Below are positions 12,560-13,423 of a DNA stretch of 13,423 nt, piece by piece. The notes beneath the pieces are model-generated. The model ran no database searches. It was not told the DNA's origin and saw nothing but the letters and a program-made list of their open reading frames with translations. Source of the stretch: Comamonas sp. (GTDB lineage: Bacteria > Pseudomonadota > Gammaproteobacteria > Burkholderiales > Burkholderiaceae_C); NCBI GenBank assembly GCA_019236485.1, contig JAFAIY010000151.1, forward strand, positions 1 through 13,423, read 5' to 3'. Made by a program: the position numbers and the translations under genes. The first letter of the stretch is position 1; each line of letters opens with the position of its first letter.

Positions 12560-13423
12560 TTACTGCTCGGCCCGGCCGCGCCACATATCCCATGCCAGCG
12601 TGAGTCCCACGCCGACATCGCGCAGCGGGCGCGGCGGGATGTAGTTGGCTGTGCCCTCGACGAGGAAGTCGTCGATCAGCGGGTTCTTGCGGCCCAGCGC
12701 CAGGTCGGCGATCAGCATGCCGGCAGCGGTGTGGCGCACGATGCCCGAGCCGTTGCAGCAGGACGCGGCCCAGGCGTTGTCGCCAATCCGGCCAAAGGCA
12801 GGCGCATGGTTGTGCGAGACCGCCAGCCAGCCCATCCAGAAATGCTCGAGCTCGATGGCTCCGAGTTGTGGAAAGCGGCGGCGCAGCAGCGCCTGGTTCA
12901 TGGCCCTGGCCTTGGCGCGGCGCCCGTCGGTGGTGCGCAGGCTGGGGGAATACTCGAAACCCTGGCGAATCATCAGCCGTCGGTCGTGCGTCAGACGTAC
13001 CGTGGAACCCGCCACGCCATGCGCGGGCGTCACGCCCCAGGCGGCATCCGAGCCCAGTTGGGCGATCTGGGCATCGCTGAGCGGATGGGTGAGGCTGGCA
13101 AACAGCAGAATCGGTACCTGGCGCTCCTCGTAGACACCGAATGACTGCGAGAACGCATTGACGGCCAGGATGGCCTTGCGCGCGCGGATGCTGCCCTGGG
13201 CCGTGCGGACAAAGGGAGCGGCGCCTTCGAGCTTCGCCTCGATGACCGGCGAGTTCTCGAACAGCTGTACCTGGGGCGGCAGGCTGTCGGCCAGACCACG
13301 CACCAGCGCCGCGGGATTCATGAGGCGCGTGCCCGGCGTGTAGACGGCTGCCGCGTAGTAGTCGGTGCCTATGCGCTGGCGCAGCGCATCACGGTCCAGA
13401 TATTCATGGGACTCCTGCCAGGC
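12560..13423 (-). CDS. FAD-dependent oxidoreductase, DAO family (5' end beyond the window)
   Basis: The last 287 residues of a flavoprotein of the D-amino acid oxidase / glycine oxidase / PuuB type; the start and FAD-binding GxGxxG are outside the window. The visible frame starts AWQESHEYLD and contains YYAAAVYTPGTRLMNPAALVRGLA, the region where such proteins line up the substrate domain; KAILAVNAFS (part of the second nucleotide-side strand); and NGSGIVRHTAAGMLIADLALG, the C-terminal FAD-contacting GxGxxxxxxAG segment. Members oxidise amino acids or amines to imines, in the cytoplasm or at the inner membrane. Its position ahead of an aromatic amino acid permease, a RidA protein and hppD suggests an aromatic amino acid or amine as substrate; this is inference. 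The complete protein should be about 430 residues. Confidence 0.85.
   Translation of the reverse strand, partial: AWQESHEYLDRDALRQRIGTDYYAAAVYTPGTRLMNPAALVRGLADSLPPQVQLFENSPVIEAKLEGAAPFVRTAQGSIRARKAILAVNAFSQSFGVYEERQVPILLFASLTHPLSDAQIAQLGSDAAWGVTPAHGVAGSTVRLTHDRRLMIRQGFEYSPSLRTTDGRRAKARAMNQALLRRRFPQLGAIELEHFWMGWLAVSHNHAPAFGRIGDNAWAASCCNGSGIVRHTAAGMLIADLALGRKNPLIDDFLVEGTANYIPPRPLRDVGVGLTLAWDMWRGRAEQ

Noticed and set aside
11327..13144. 600-codon open frame on the plus strand across the permease and oxidoreductase genes
   Set aside because: It spans two real antisense genes and their gap, is low-complexity (His, Gln, Gly rich) and has no recognisable motif; it results from GC-rich codon bias.

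Overview
The window looks like chromosome from a GC-rich betaproteobacterium of the Comamonadaceae, probably Comamonas or a close relative. That placement rests on protein character (hppD, the AroP-type permease, the YbbP-type permease) and on GC-rich third codon positions; no marker gene fixes the species. No rRNA, tRNA, CRISPR array or intact transposase gene is visible.

Left part (1-5.0 kb): the 3' end of a LysR-type regulator converges on, and overlaps, a large FtsX/YbbP-type permease on the minus strand. Divergent from the permease is an adenosine-deaminase-family hydrolase, followed by a small VOC (glyoxalase-fold) protein. A YdhR-like dimeric alpha/beta-barrel protein lies convergent to the VOC gene. 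Middle part (5.0-8.4 kb): a lipoprotein of unknown function converges on a membrane-bound GGDEF diguanylate cyclase. Across a divergent promoter region with a tandem direct repeat lies a tight plus-strand operon of three genes: a low-molecular-weight protein tyrosine phosphatase, a CbrC-family cysteine-rich protein and a small tyrosine-rich unknown.

Right part (8.4-13.4 kb), nearly all on the minus strand: a FAD-dependent amino acid/amine oxidoreductase (cut by the window edge), an aromatic amino acid permease, a RidA-family protein and 4-hydroxyphenylpyruvate dioxygenase (hppD). Read together they suggest uptake and oxidative deamination of an aromatic amino acid, imine hydrolysis, and entry into the homogentisate route. 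Downstream of hppD the locus is decayed: a VOC gene fragment with two nonsense codons runs into a fumarylacetoacetase gene truncated at both ends. That in turn abuts what looks like the 5' remnant of a second low-molecular-weight phosphatase gene.

The most distinctive non-coding feature is a pair of 80-bp elements, in the same orientation, on either side of the ridA-like gene. They share almost identical ends with terminal inverted repeats but have unrelated centres. One copy is bordered by a 6-bp direct repeat, so they look like miniature inverted-repeat (MITE- or REP-like) elements.
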